From CAIKZY01 sp044374195 (lineage in GTDB: Bacteria > Actinomycetota > Actinomycetes > S36-B12), in NCBI GenBank assembly GCA_044374195.1, contig JBILOY010000014.1, forward strand, positions 1 through 51,805: a stretch of 51,805 nucleotides of DNA, read 5' to 3'. The position numbers and the translations under genes are program-made. The notes beneath the pieces are model-generated. The model saw nothing but the letters and a program-made list of their open reading frames with translations. It made no database searches and was not told the origin of the DNA. Of the stretch, positions 1-11,710 are shown piece after piece (within the stretch, counting starts at the first letter, position 1; every line of letters starts with the position of its first letter).

Positions 1-1
1 T

Positions 2-820
<819 letters not shown>

Positions 821-837
821 GAAACTCCTGTTTTTCG

Positions 838-874
838 CTGGGGCGTCCTCTGCGGAGGGCGCCCCAGTGTTTTG
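838..874 (+). terminator. Rho-independent terminator of ahcY
   Basis: A 13-bp stem (838-850 with 855-867, one G-U pair) has loop TGCG and is followed by a short T-rich tail. It lies 17 nt after the ahcY stop, so it should end ahcY transcription. Confidence 0.85.
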
Positions 875-948
875 CCTTCTGTGTTGCTAGCGCGTAGGGA
901 TAGCCCCAGGTCGATTCGCTCAATCAGGTCGATGTTCTACACGCCGCA

Positions 949-961
949 TTAGCGTCGCTAA
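949..961. promoter_or_regulatory. Perfect palindrome TTAGCG-T-CGCTAA before the secreted-protein gene
   Basis: A 6-bp perfect inverted repeat with a 1-nt centre lies 10 nt before the ATG at 972. It overlaps the presumed -10 region (TAAGGT at 959-964, 7 nt before the start), so it could be an operator. The binding factor is unknown. Confidence 0.4.
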
Positions 962-971
962 GGTCGTCCGT

Positions 972-1730
972 ATGAAGCGCCTTCAGATCTTCGCCGTTGC
1001 GATTTCGGCACTCTCCGTATTCGGTGTATCTAGCGGAGTTGCTCAGGCGGCAACGACCCCCGATCAGTCGTATGACGTGGGCACTAGCAATCAGGCAGTG
1101 CCTCGAGGAAGCCTGGGGCAAATAGTGACTCCCGGGCTAAGTGGACAGTTGACCAATGTCGATGTCGACCTGCTTAAACTTGGTAGTGCGCCGGGGGGCG
1201 TGACTGTAAGCATTAGAAACGTATCGGCAGGGCTTCCCACTGGCTCTGATCTTGCTGCTGTGTACATTCCCGATTCCTCGATTGGAACCGCGGCCTCGTG
1301 GATTCAGGTGAATTTTTCGACACCTGTGACGATTACCGCTGGTACACCCTTCGCAATTGTTGTCAGCGATGCCAGCAATGCAAATGAATACTTCTGGAGA
1401 CATCAATCGCCAGGCACCTACGCAGGTGGCGAAGGCTCCCGCACGATTCCGTCGTGGACCCTTTTTTCACCTTCCTACGATTTCAACTTCCGAACCTACG
1501 TCGACACATCTCGTTCGGACGCGACTCCGCCGCCCGTGCTGCAGCAGTTCGGTATGCCGTCGTCGGGCACCTGTGATGCATCGGCACCGGTGATGCTCAA
1601 CTGGGGTGGCGCTGGCAGTGGTGGTTGGGGTAGCTCGTGGGCTCAGTGGGCCAACGACGGTAACGGCGGCCCGGTCTGCACGCGCACCCTGGTCTACAGC
1701 AATGCAGCCGGTCATTGGATCGTCGGCTAG
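972..1730 (+). CDS. Secreted protein with a C-terminal Trp/Gly-rich disulfide module
   Basis: The 252-residue product starts with a classical signal peptide (MKR, hydrophobic core to about residue 22, cleavage after AQA). The middle (about 40-180) reads as a beta-rich domain resembling choice-of-anchor type extracellular modules, with alternating hydrophobic strands. The C-terminal 65 residues form a distinct module with two cysteines (SGTCDAS and GPVCTRT) around GGWGSSWAQWANDGNGG, ending HWIVG. I recall similar tails on exported proteins of aquatic actinobacteria but cannot name a family. The first half is visibly less GC-rich than its neighbours, which may mean later acquisition. The ATG is 7 nt after TAAGGT and has no good ribosome site, consistent with a leaderless mRNA. 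Function unknown. Confidence 0.8.
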   Translation: MKRLQIFAVAISALSVFGVSSGVAQAATTPDQSYDVGTSNQAVPRGSLGQIVTPGLSGQLTNVDVDLLKLGSAPGGVTVSIRNVSAGLPTGSDLAAVYIPDSSIGTAASWIQVNFSTPVTITAGTPFAIVVSDASNANEYFWRHQSPGTYAGGEGSRTIPSWTLFSPSYDFNFRTYVDTSRSDATPPPVLQQFGMPSSGTCDASAPVMLNWGGAGSGGWGSSWAQWANDGNGGPVCTRTLVYSNAAGHWIVG

Positions 1731-1745
1731 TCGAACTACGTGCGG

Positions 1746-1776
1746 AAGGGTCGATGCCGGTGGCATCGGCCCTTTT
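1746..1776. terminator. Terminator between the convergent secreted-protein and TetR genes
   Basis: A 13-bp stem (1746-1758 with 1762-1774, one G-U) has a 3-nt loop and ends in TTTT. It lies between two converging genes and is likely used mainly on the plus strand. Confidence 0.8.
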
Positions 1777-1780
1777 GCAG

Positions 1781-2383
1781 TTACGGCGTGAAGGTGCGCT
1801 CGACCATTCGGTGGATGAGCTTCAGCCATTCCTGCTCGTCAACCGGCTCCTCGGTGACCTCGTCGATGAGCTTGCCGATCGTGTAGGCCTGGATGAACAC
1901 AGCAGCGGCCATCGGGTCGATGTCGCTGGTGACCCAGCCTTGGTTCTGGGCTTCACGCACGAGATCGGTGAAGGCGAGGGTGAGTCGTTGCTGCTCGACA
2001 CCGAGGGCTTCCCGGAAGCGCTCCGAGGTGCCGGCATGGCCGAGGGCGCGAGCGCGCTCGAAACGAATCGCGGTCATCTCGCGTGAATGCGTGATCGCCG
2101 TGACCTTCTCCATATCGGCGAAGAATTCCTCGCGGGTGGTCGCGGTGGCGACCGTGTTTGCAATCAGCGCGACAGAGCTGTCAACGACGCGATGGAAGCG
2201 GTAGACCAGCGCTGCCTCGAGCAGGGAAGGGAAATCCTCGAAGTGGTGGTAGAGCGAACCCTTGGAGATGCCCGACTTCTCGAGCACCATCTCGACGCCG
2301 ACCTTCTCAGGATTCTCGGTATCCATGAGATCCACGGTGGTCAGCAGGAGGCGTTCGCGCGTTGGATGCATGGACTTCGTCAC
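1781..2383 (-). CDS. TetR/AcrR family transcriptional regulator
   Basis: This 200-residue DNA-binding protein has the TetR N-terminal helix-turn-helix: PTRERLLLTTVDLM followed by VLEKSGISKGSLYHHFEDFPSLLEAAL, where SKGSLYHHF is the recognition helix. The helical C-terminal two thirds would bind an unknown ligand. The long frame begins with GTG at 2383, but ATG at 2371 (MHPTRERL) also fits and has a GGGAG upstream. The gene is divergent from the CPBP protease, and an 8-bp inverted repeat abuts its start codon. Autorepression and control of the CPBP gene are therefore inferred; the inducer is not apparent. Confidence 0.92.
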   Translation of the reverse strand: MTKSMHPTRERLLLTTVDLMDTENPEKVGVEMVLEKSGISKGSLYHHFEDFPSLLEAALVYRFHRVVDSSVALIANTVATATTREEFFADMEKVTAITHSREMTAIRFERARALGHAGTSERFREALGVEQQRLTLAFTDLVREAQNQGWVTSDIDPMAAAVFIQAYTIGKLIDEVTEEPVDEQEWLKLIHRMVERTFTP

Positions 2384-2404
2384 TCCCTCACTTTATGTGA
2401 GGGA
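2384..2404. promoter_or_regulatory. Probable TetR operator, perfect 8-bp inverted repeat
   Basis: The arms TCCCTCAC and GTGAGGGA are separated by TTTAT and sit in the 70-nt gap between the divergent TetR and CPBP genes, touching the TetR start. The position and symmetry are those of an autoregulatory TetR-family operator. No binding data are available. Confidence 0.65.
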
Positions 2405-2441
2405 AGCGTGCACAGCCTGTTGGCACGAGTGAATCAGGCGA

Positions 2442-2447
2442 TAGCGT
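2442..2447 (+). promoter_or_regulatory. -10 hexamer TAGCGT, leaderless start of the CPBP gene
   Basis: TAGCGT is followed by exactly 6 nt and the GTG at 2454. This spacing puts the +1 at the start codon and decides between competing start sites. Confidence 0.55.
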
Positions 2448-2453
2448 CGGAAT

Positions 2454-3209
2454 GTGAAGCCCCCGACTCCCGCTGACTACCCGGGTTGCCCGATCACCGT
2501 GGCGATCGCGGAGGAGTCCGGGGTTCAGCTTCGCTCGCCGCGCTGGAGCCTCTGGGACTCCTGGCTGATGCTCGCAGGGGCAGTGATTCTTGCGGCGATC
2601 GCCACGGTCACCTTGCACCTGACCAATGCCCCGTTGGCCGTGACGATCATTCTCGGCATGCTCGCTCCGTGGGTGATGCTCGCCGGCTGGCCGGTATTCG
2701 CGACTCGCCTGAGGGGCAATGGCCCTGTCATCGATCTGGGCATCCGGCTCACCTGGCGCGATGTCGGCATCGGTGTGGTCGGTGGAGTCGTATCGCTGGC
2801 AGTGGCCGCGGTGCTGGCCGGACTCTCGATACTGATCTTCGGCGACTTCACCTCGTCAGCGGGAGATGTCGCAGCCGAGCTCACCGAAACCACAGGTCGC
2901 CCGGTCGTCATCCTCTTCGCCTTCATGCTGGCGTTCGGGGCACCGGTCGTGGAGGAGATTGCCTTTCGCGGGCTGGTCTTCGCCGGGCTGCGCAAGCACG
3001 GGTTCAGGCCGGTCGTCACGATCGCGCTCTCGGCCCTCGTCTTCGCTCTGTTCCATCTCGAGCCAAGCCGAATCCTGGTTCTTGCAGGAGTCGGCCTGGT
3101 GCTGGGCTACCTGCGCTGGCGCACCGGATCCCTAGGGGCCGCCATCGTGGCTCACAGCGTGAACAACCTCCCTGCTGCGGTACTTGTCGCAGCGGGGCTT
3201 GCGGGATGA
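2454..3209 (+). CDS. CPBP family intramembrane glutamic endopeptidase (CAAX protease-like)
   Basis: This 251-residue multi-pass membrane protein belongs to the CPBP/Abi family of intramembrane proteases. Three signatures are present: EEIAFR (E167, E168, R172), FALFH (H201) and HSVNN (H234, N238). About six to eight hydrophobic segments cover the protein from residue 35. The GTG start is 6 nt after TAGCGT, as in several leaderless genes here. The gene is divergent from a TetR regulator and ends 12 nt before mtrA. Substrate unknown; a link to the MtrAB envelope-stress operon downstream is only positional. Confidence 0.88.
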   Translation: MKPPTPADYPGCPITVAIAEESGVQLRSPRWSLWDSWLMLAGAVILAAIATVTLHLTNAPLAVTIILGMLAPWVMLAGWPVFATRLRGNGPVIDLGIRLTWRDVGIGVVGGVVSLAVAAVLAGLSILIFGDFTSSAGDVAAELTETTGRPVVILFAFMLAFGAPVVEEIAFRGLVFAGLRKHGFRPVVTIALSALVFALFHLEPSRILVLAGVGLVLGYLRWRTGSLGAAIVAHSVNNLPAAVLVAAGLAG

Positions 3210-3221
3210 CACCATAGGAGC

Positions 3222-3914
3222 ATGAGCGGTTCAGCCCGGGGAAGAGTTCTCGTCGTCGACGATGACGCTGCTCTGTCTGAGATGCTCGGCATTGTTCTGC
3301 GCGGCGAGGGCTTCGAGCCGGTCTTTTGCTCCGACGGCGCCCAGGCCGTTCAGGCCTTCCGTGACTCGCGACCCGACATCGTTCTCCTGGATCTCATGCT
3401 CCCGGGCATGGACGGCATCGACATCTGCCGCGCGATTCGCCAGGACTCCGGCGTGCCGATTGTCATGCTCACTGCCCGCGGCGACACCGTCGATGTCGTG
3501 GTGGGTCTCGAAGCCGGGGCCGATGATTACATCGTCAAGCCGTTCAAGCCCAAGGAGCTCGTCGCTCGAATTCGGGCACGCGTGCGCCGCTACGAGGATT
3601 CCTCGACCGCGAATCTGGCCATTGGTGATCTGACTATCGACGTCAATGCACACACTGTCACTCGCGCGGGGCTGCCGCTCGCGCTCACTCCGCTGGAGTT
3701 CGACCTGCTCGTCTGTCTTGCGAAGAAGCCCGGTCAGGTGTTCACGCGCGAGGTACTGCTCCAGGAAGTCTGGGGTTATCGGCATGCCGCCGATACGCGC
3801 CTGGTCAATGTTCACGTGCAGCGTCTTCGCGCCAAGATCGAGGATGACCCCGATCAGCCCGAGGTCGTGCTGACCGTACGAGGCGTCGGCTACAAGGCCG
3901 GCCCGGCGGTCTAG
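3222..3914 (+). CDS. mtrA: Response regulator MtrA
   Basis: This is an OmpR/PhoB-type response regulator of 230 residues. The receiver domain (about 8-120) has the acidic pocket DDD at 13-15, phosphoacceptor D57 in LLDLMLPG, and K106 in KPFKPKEL. The winged-helix DNA-binding domain (about 135-228) has LTPLEFDLL, the WGYRHAADTRLVNVHVQRLRAK-type recognition region and a VRGVGYKAG end nearly identical to mycobacterial MtrA. In Actinomycetes MtrA controls cell-wall remodelling, division and osmotic-stress genes. It is followed after 7 nt by the cognate kinase MtrB and then lpqB, the standard operon. Confidence 0.97.
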   Translation: MSGSARGRVLVVDDDAALSEMLGIVLRGEGFEPVFCSDGAQAVQAFRDSRPDIVLLDLMLPGMDGIDICRAIRQDSGVPIVMLTARGDTVDVVVGLEAGADDYIVKPFKPKELVARIRARVRRYEDSSTANLAIGDLTIDVNAHTVTRAGLPLALTPLEFDLLVCLAKKPGQVFTREVLLQEVWGYRHAADTRLVNVHVQRLRAKIEDDPDQPEVVLTVRGVGYKAGPAV

Positions 3915-3921
3915 CCGGCCC

Positions 3922-5592
3922 ATGCGTTTCTTCGACCTGCTCTTGGCGGGGCCCCGCTGGATTCATCGGGTCTGGACAGGCTCACTCCTCGTTCGCATTA
4001 CGACCACGACCCTCGTGCTGTCGATGGTGGCGATGGGTGTGCTGGGCTTCTCGCTGCTCTCGCGCGTGACCACGGGCTTGCTGAATGCGAAGGAATCCGT
4101 GTCAGTGGCCGAGGCCAGCGCAGGTCTGGCCGATGCGCAGCGCTTACTCGATGCTGCTTCCACAGGTGCGGCGGCGCCTGCTCCTGCACGGCTTGTCGAC
4201 ACCGTCGTCACGGCACTTGCCTCGCGAGCGGGAGCCCCCGGAAACTATGAAGTCCTGCTGCTGTCCTCTAACCCTGGCGTTAGCGCTCCGGAACGCGGCA
4301 CGAATCTCGTTTCTGTCGCCTCGGTTCCGCTTGATCTGCGCACTGCTGTCACCGAAACGCAGCGCGAGTCCTGGACGTACACCTCGATCGACTATCTCGA
4401 TGGGCGTGCTGAGCCAGGTCTCGTGGTGGGCGCACCGATCACGATCTCCGGGGTAGGGCCCTACGAGCTTTACTACCTGTTTCCGCTCGACCAGGAGCAG
4501 CAGACCCTTGATCTCGTCAGGAGCGCCGTGCTCGGCACGGGCCTGCTGCTCGTCGGCCTGCTGGTGTTCGTCGCCTGGCTGGTGACTCGACAGGTCGTGA
4601 ACCCGGTGCGTGCGGCAGCAGCGACCGCCCGCCGATTCTCCGAGGGTGTTTTCAGCGAACGCATGCAGGTCAAGGGTGCTGATGACCTCGCTCAGCTCGC
4701 CGCATCGTTTAACGAGATGGCCGCAAGTATCGGCGAGCAGATCAGCCAGCTCGAGAATCTCTCGCGCGTGCAGCAGCGCTTCGTCTCCGACGTTTCGCAT
4801 GAGCTGCGCACGCCGCTGACGACAATTCGCATGGCATCTGACCTTATGTTCGAAGAACGCAGCGCATTCGATCCGCCGACCGCGCGTGCCGCCGAGTTGC
4901 TGCAGACCCAGATCGATCGCTTCGAGCTGCTGCTCAGCGATCTGCTCGAGATCTCGCGTTTCGATGCGGGTGCTGCGCAGCTCGAACTGGACTCCGTCGA
5001 CTTCCGCGGCGTCGTGCGCCGAGTTGTTGAAGCGTCGATTCCGCTGGCCGACAAGCTCGGCACGTCAGTGCGCATGTTCGCCGGCACCCATGACTACCGC
5101 ATCGAGGCCGACGCCCGTCGAATTGAGCGCATCCTTCGCAATCTCCTCGACAACGCGATTGAGCACAGTGATCGCAAGGGTGTCGACGTCGTCATCGACG
5201 TGAATGAGACTGCTGTCGCGGTGACAGTTCGCGACTATGGCGTCGGACTTCGCCCGGGTGAGGCCGCACTCGTGTTCAACCGCTTCTGGCGCGCCGATCC
5301 AGCTCGCGCCCGCACAACAGGCGGCACGGGGCTTGGCCTGTCGATTGCCTTCGAGGACGCTCGTCTTCATCGTGGCTGGCTCGAAGCCTGGGGGGAGCCC
5401 GGGCAGGGTGCCTGCTTCCGGCTGACCTTGCCGCGTTCGGGACGCGTCTCGATCATCGAATCGCCGCTGCCGCTCGATCCGGAGGAGACCGAGGTGCGCC
5501 TCAGCGAAGATTCGAGCAAGACTCGACTCGTCGGCCGTGACATTGAGTCTGCCGAGCGCGGGTACATCATCGACAGTGCGAGGAAGTCATGA
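3922..5592 (+). CDS. mtrB: Sensor histidine kinase MtrB
   Basis: This 556-residue membrane kinase phosphorylates MtrA. It has one N-terminal transmembrane helix (about 23-46), an extracytoplasmic sensor domain (about 47-198), a second helix (about 199-222), a HAMP linker, and a HisKA domain with SDVSHELRTPLTTIRM and phosphorylated H293. The ATPase domain follows, with NLLDNAIEHS (N box), DYGVGL and GGTGLGLSIA (G boxes). Length and motif order match actinobacterial MtrB. The stop overlaps the lpqB start by ATGA, which implies translational coupling. Confidence 0.97.
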   Translation: MRFFDLLLAGPRWIHRVWTGSLLVRITTTTLVLSMVAMGVLGFSLLSRVTTGLLNAKESVSVAEASAGLADAQRLLDAASTGAAAPAPARLVDTVVTALASRAGAPGNYEVLLLSSNPGVSAPERGTNLVSVASVPLDLRTAVTETQRESWTYTSIDYLDGRAEPGLVVGAPITISGVGPYELYYLFPLDQEQQTLDLVRSAVLGTGLLLVGLLVFVAWLVTRQVVNPVRAAAATARRFSEGVFSERMQVKGADDLAQLAASFNEMAASIGEQISQLENLSRVQQRFVSDVSHELRTPLTTIRMASDLMFEERSAFDPPTARAAELLQTQIDRFELLLSDLLEISRFDAGAAQLELDSVDFRGVVRRVVEASIPLADKLGTSVRMFAGTHDYRIEADARRIERILRNLLDNAIEHSDRKGVDVVIDVNETAVAVTVRDYGVGLRPGEAALVFNRFWRADPARARTTGGTGLGLSIAFEDARLHRGWLEAWGEPGQGACFRLTLPRSGRVSIIESPLPLDPEETEVRLSEDSSKTRLVGRDIESAERGYIIDSARKS

Positions 5593-7310
5593 GACGGAAT
5601 CTGACCGTCGTGCTCGCGACCGCAGGAGCCCTTCTGCTCGCCGGCTGCGGGAATCTCCCCACCTCCTTGACCGCGCAGGTTCCGACCTCCGGCCCCATCC
5701 AGCAGGGCGAGAAGGTATCCGGTGGCACGAACGATCAGTTCATTCGCGTCATTGCTCGTCCGCCTTCGCCGGGCATGACTCCCTCGCAGCTTATTCAGGG
5801 CTTTCTCGATGCCTCGGCCTCGTTTGAGGGAGACCACTTCGTCGCGCGCCAGTACCTGACCACGCAGGCCAGTGACACGTGGGATCCGTCCACTGTTGTG
5901 CGTGTCTTCGAGGGAAGCGGAACCTTGACCGAAACGGGGCGAGTGATGACCTTCTCGGCCTCACAGGCCGCGACAGTCAGCGCAAACGGCACCTATCGGA
6001 TCAGTGATGCAGGTGCGACGCTGCTCGCGAATTATGAGCTCCTGGACGTTGATGGCGAGTGGCGCATCAGCGGTCTGCCATCAGGACTAGTGCTGTCGCA
6101 GCCCGATGTCGAGCGCACCTTCCGTCCGCTCTCGATCTACTTCTTCAACCCTTCCTTCACTCAGTTGGTGCCGGACCCTCGCTTGATCCCGCTCTATGGT
6201 CCGGCGCAGGCCACGACCTTGACTCGGTATCTGCTTGCCGGTCCGAGCGAGTGGCTGCAACCTGCAGTCCGTACTGGTTTTCCTGACGGAGTCAGACTCA
6301 ATCTCGAGTCAGTGCCCGTGGTCAATGGCGTGGCGCAGGTCGATCTCAATAGAAGTGCGCGACTAGCCAGTGATGAAGCCCGCGTCTCACTCTCGGAGCA
6401 GTTGGTCTGGACCTTGGCCCAGTTATCCGACGTCGAGGCAGTGAGTATCACCGCGGCAGGGGAACCATTCCTCGTTCCTGGCGTCCCGGCACTTCAGCCA
6501 CGCGATGCGTGGCCCGAGGTGAACCCCGATGCGCTACCGGCTGGAGCGACAGGCTTCGTTGCCCAGACAGGTGGCGTGGTGGCTCTGACCGATGAGGGCA
6601 CCCTGGCGGTAGCCGGCCCGGCCGGCACGACGGACTTCCTGGATATTGCGGTCTCAGGTGATAGCGCGGTTCTGGCTGGCATCGACACCAAGGGAAACCT
6701 CATCCGCATGCCGATGACATCGCGGGCTGCTCGGGAGCGCCTAGACCTAGGTGGAGCGGCGAGCTCGCCGGCGTTTGGTCCAAGCGGCTCGCTCTGGGCC
6801 ATCGCCGCGGGCAAGGGGCTGATGTCGATTGACCAGCGTGGCATCGTCACGCCCATCACCGTGACCGGACTCCCGAAGAAATCCTTCGTGCTCGCAGCAG
6901 TTCCATCGCGTGATGGCACCCGAGCAGCATTGATCGTGAGAACAGGCGCGCGCACCCGACTGCTGCTCGCCCGCATCACCAGCGGTGGCCCCACATCGAG
7001 CACCGACCTGACTGTCTCTGACCCCATCCGCGTGGAGAATCAGCTCACCGAGGTTGTCGACGTCTCCTGGGCGGGCTCAGATGAGCTGCTCGTACTCGGA
7101 AACACTGGCGGGTCTGAACTACAGGCATTCACGGTCAACCTGGCTGTCGGCTCTATTCGCAGTGAGGGCGGAGTGCTCGGCGCTGTCAGCATTGCGGCGG
7201 CTCCCGGCAAGCCGAACCTCGTGGGCAGTGCGGAGGGCAAGATCTACGAAGAACTCGGCGGTGCGTGGCTACCGCGCACCAGCGGCGTTTCGCCCGCGTA
7301 CCCGGGTTAG
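5589..7310 (+). CDS. lpqB: Lipoprotein LpqB, MtrAB accessory protein
   Basis: This 573-residue lipoprotein has a signal peptide with lipobox LAGC (lipidated C20). A GerMN (sporulation/spore germination) domain lies at about 160-300 (YFFNPSFTQLVPDPRLIPLYGPA through VEAVSITAAG, not quoted in full), followed by a C-terminal beta-propeller of WD-like repeats (FVAQTGGVVALTDEGTLAV and similar strands). LpqB is known to interact with MtrB and to affect MtrA phosphorylation. It overlaps mtrB by 4 nt and, at its 3' end, overlaps the converging comF-like gene by 4 nt. Confidence 0.95.
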   Translation: MRRNLTVVLATAGALLLAGCGNLPTSLTAQVPTSGPIQQGEKVSGGTNDQFIRVIARPPSPGMTPSQLIQGFLDASASFEGDHFVARQYLTTQASDTWDPSTVVRVFEGSGTLTETGRVMTFSASQAATVSANGTYRISDAGATLLANYELLDVDGEWRISGLPSGLVLSQPDVERTFRPLSIYFFNPSFTQLVPDPRLIPLYGPAQATTLTRYLLAGPSEWLQPAVRTGFPDGVRLNLESVPVVNGVAQVDLNRSARLASDEARVSLSEQLVWTLAQLSDVEAVSITAAGEPFLVPGVPALQPRDAWPEVNPDALPAGATGFVAQTGGVVALTDEGTLAVAGPAGTTDFLDIAVSGDSAVLAGIDTKGNLIRMPMTSRAARERLDLGGAASSPAFGPSGSLWAIAAGKGLMSIDQRGIVTPITVTGLPKKSFVLAAVPSRDGTRAALIVRTGARTRLLLARITSGGPTSSTDLTVSDPIRVENQLTEVVDVSWAGSDELLVLGNTGGSELQAFTVNLAVGSIRSEGGVLGAVSIAAAPGKPNLVGSAEGKIYEELGGAWLPRTSGVSPAYPG

Positions 7311-7978
7311 AGCAATGCCGCGCGCAGCGGGGTGCTCGCTACCGCTGCCGCACCGCACACGCTCAGACCGCCTTGTTCGAGTGCGTGACGCGCTTCGGTG
7401 ATGGTGGTGCCAGTCGTGATGACGTCGTCGACGACGATGAGTTGTCCGGGGTGAGGTCGACGTCGGAGCGTGACGGCGAAAGAGGATTCGACGGACTCTC
7501 GACGCGCGGCTCTGTCGAGTTTCTTCACAGAGCTGCCCTCGCGGGTTCGCTTGATTATCGGTTGATGAATTGCCGGCTGCCCGATCGAGTGCAGATAGCG
7601 CACCGCGGCGCCGACGATGTCGGCGAGTGGATCTGTTCCGCGGACGGTAAGGGAATGCGCATGCGGGGGAATCGGTACGAGTGTCACGGGATCAGCAGTC
7701 AGGGAGGTCACTGCACGCGCGAGCAGGATCCCGAGCATCGGTGTGAGTGCGTGGCAGCCATGCTCCTTGTGCGCGATGATCACGTTCCGTCCGACGCCGA
7801 GGTAAGACGTGCTCGCGAATGCGAATGTTCCGTCAGGCAGGTCGCGCTCGATTGGTCTGCGGGTGAGGTGGGTCCAGCAGTTTTCACAGAGAACCGTTCC
7901 AGGGTTTTCGCAGCCTGTGCAGGTGCGAGCCAGCACCAGGTCGGCGAGATCCGTGCGTAGCGAGCGCCAGTCGATCAT
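7307..7978 (-). CDS. ComF family protein (phosphoribosyltransferase-like)
   Basis: This 223-residue protein has an N-terminal zinc finger with two CxxC pairs (CTGC and CENC) and a C-terminal type I phosphoribosyltransferase domain. Its PRPP-binding loop is VVDDVITTGTT. This is the ComFC architecture, linked to DNA uptake and processing of imported single-stranded DNA in competent bacteria; in Actinobacteria the role is unclear. The gene sits between lpqB and secA as in mycobacteria. It follows the GNAT-LuxR gene on the same strand by 77 nt and overlaps lpqB tail to tail. Confidence 0.9.
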   Translation of the reverse strand: MIDWRSLRTDLADLVLARTCTGCENPGTVLCENCWTHLTRRPIERDLPDGTFAFASTSYLGVGRNVIIAHKEHGCHALTPMLGILLARAVTSLTADPVTLVPIPPHAHSLTVRGTDPLADIVGAAVRYLHSIGQPAIHQPIIKRTREGSSVKKLDRAARRESVESSFAVTLRRRPHPGQLIVVDDVITTGTTITEARHALEQGGLSVCGAAAVASTPLRAALL

Positions 7979-8055
7979 TCTTCGAGTCTGGAACCCGCTG
8001 AGTCTGCTCGGCCGAGCGCGTGAGCATCGGTGGATGCGGTGTCGCCCTGGGGATA

Positions 8056-8868
8056 TCAGCCGGGCAGTCGAGTCAGGCCGAGGCCGACCCCTCGCACGAC
8101 CGCATCTGTGCGCGAGCGTGCATGGAGCTTCTCGAGAAGTGCGCGTACGTGGTTTTTCACAGTGTTCTCGCTGATGCCAAGAGATTGGGCAATCGCGCGA
8201 TTGGGCTCGCCGGCGGCAAGCAGGTCGAGTACCTGTTGCTCGCGACGGGTCAGCGCTACCGCCGGCGCCTTCGCTCGGGCCGCCTTCGTCGAAGTTGACG
8301 ACGGCATCGATTGTGAAGTCGTCAGCGAAGCCAGGTCGGAGGCGAGCAATTCCCCTCGCCAGGCATCGACCCGCTCGCCCCGATGAGAGAGGCCCAGTCG
8401 GGCGGTGTCGGGACTAATGCGGAAGCCGACCCGCTGAGCCAGTGATCGTGAGGTGGTGTTGCCTGCGGCGGCCTTCCAGGTGATCACTTGAAGACCCCAC
8501 TGGTTCAGCGCCCAGGTGCACACCAGGCGAATGGCCGCGGTTCCCACGCCACGCCCACGCAGCCAGGGGGCGATCAGGTAACCGATCTCGGCCGCCCCTT
8601 CGCCATCGGGGCGCAGGTCGACGGTGCCTCCCCAGCGGTTGTCTGCCTCGGTGATGGCCCAGGTGGGGTTTCGCCACCACTGGGTGGGGGTGAGGCGGTC
8701 ATTGAGGTACGTGCGGGCGTCGGAGATCCCGTAGGGGCTGGGCACGGTGGTCCAGCGGATGACCTCCGGATCCTGGCAGCCCAGGACGATGTCCGGGGCA
8801 TCGGCGGAGGTCGGCGGCCGCAGGGTCACTCGGCCGTCGCTGAGGATGGGCGGGGTCTCAGGCGGCAC
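8056..8868 (-). CDS. GNAT N-acetyltransferase fused to a LuxR-type DNA-binding domain
   Basis: The 270-residue product combines two domains. Residues about 1-180 are a RimJ/RimL-like GNAT domain (ILSDGRVTLRPPTSADA start, RGRGVGTAA acetyl-CoA loop, NTTSRSLAQRVGF end). Residues about 205-265 are a GerE/LuxR helix-turn-helix (LTRREQQVLDLLAAGEPN, then ISENTVKNHVRALLEKL). The open frame continues upstream to 9123 but would run into secA, so GTG at 8868 is chosen, just before ILSDGRVTLRPP. It occupies the place where mycobacteria have a ribosome-hibernation factor gene. Inference: an acetyl-CoA-responsive or protein-acetylating one-component regulator. Confidence 0.85.
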   Translation of the reverse strand: MPPETPPILSDGRVTLRPPTSADAPDIVLGCQDPEVIRWTTVPSPYGISDARTYLNDRLTPTQWWRNPTWAITEADNRWGGTVDLRPDGEGAAEIGYLIAPWLRGRGVGTAAIRLVCTWALNQWGLQVITWKAAAGNTTSRSLAQRVGFRISPDTARLGLSHRGERVDAWRGELLASDLASLTTSQSMPSSTSTKAARAKAPAVALTRREQQVLDLLAAGEPNRAIAQSLGISENTVKNHVRALLEKLHARSRTDAVVRGVGLGLTRLPG

Positions 8869-8977
8869 GCGGGCAGTCTGGCATGACCAACTACGATGGT
8901 GCAGGGCCGAGTGAGGCCCGGCCCGCACGTGTCGTGAGTCACTTCGCCGGGTACGCCACCTGAAAGGGCTCAACACC

Positions 8978-11706
<2,729 letters not shown>

Positions 11707-11710
<4 letters not shown>

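Noticed and set aside
2486..3217. 243-residue alternative frame inside the CPBP gene
   Set aside because: It is Arg/Gly/His-rich without motifs, while the 2454 frame has all CPBP catalytic motifs and membrane helices.
3231..3923. 230-residue frame antisense to mtrA
   Set aside because: It lies wholly over mtrA and shows no protein-like features.
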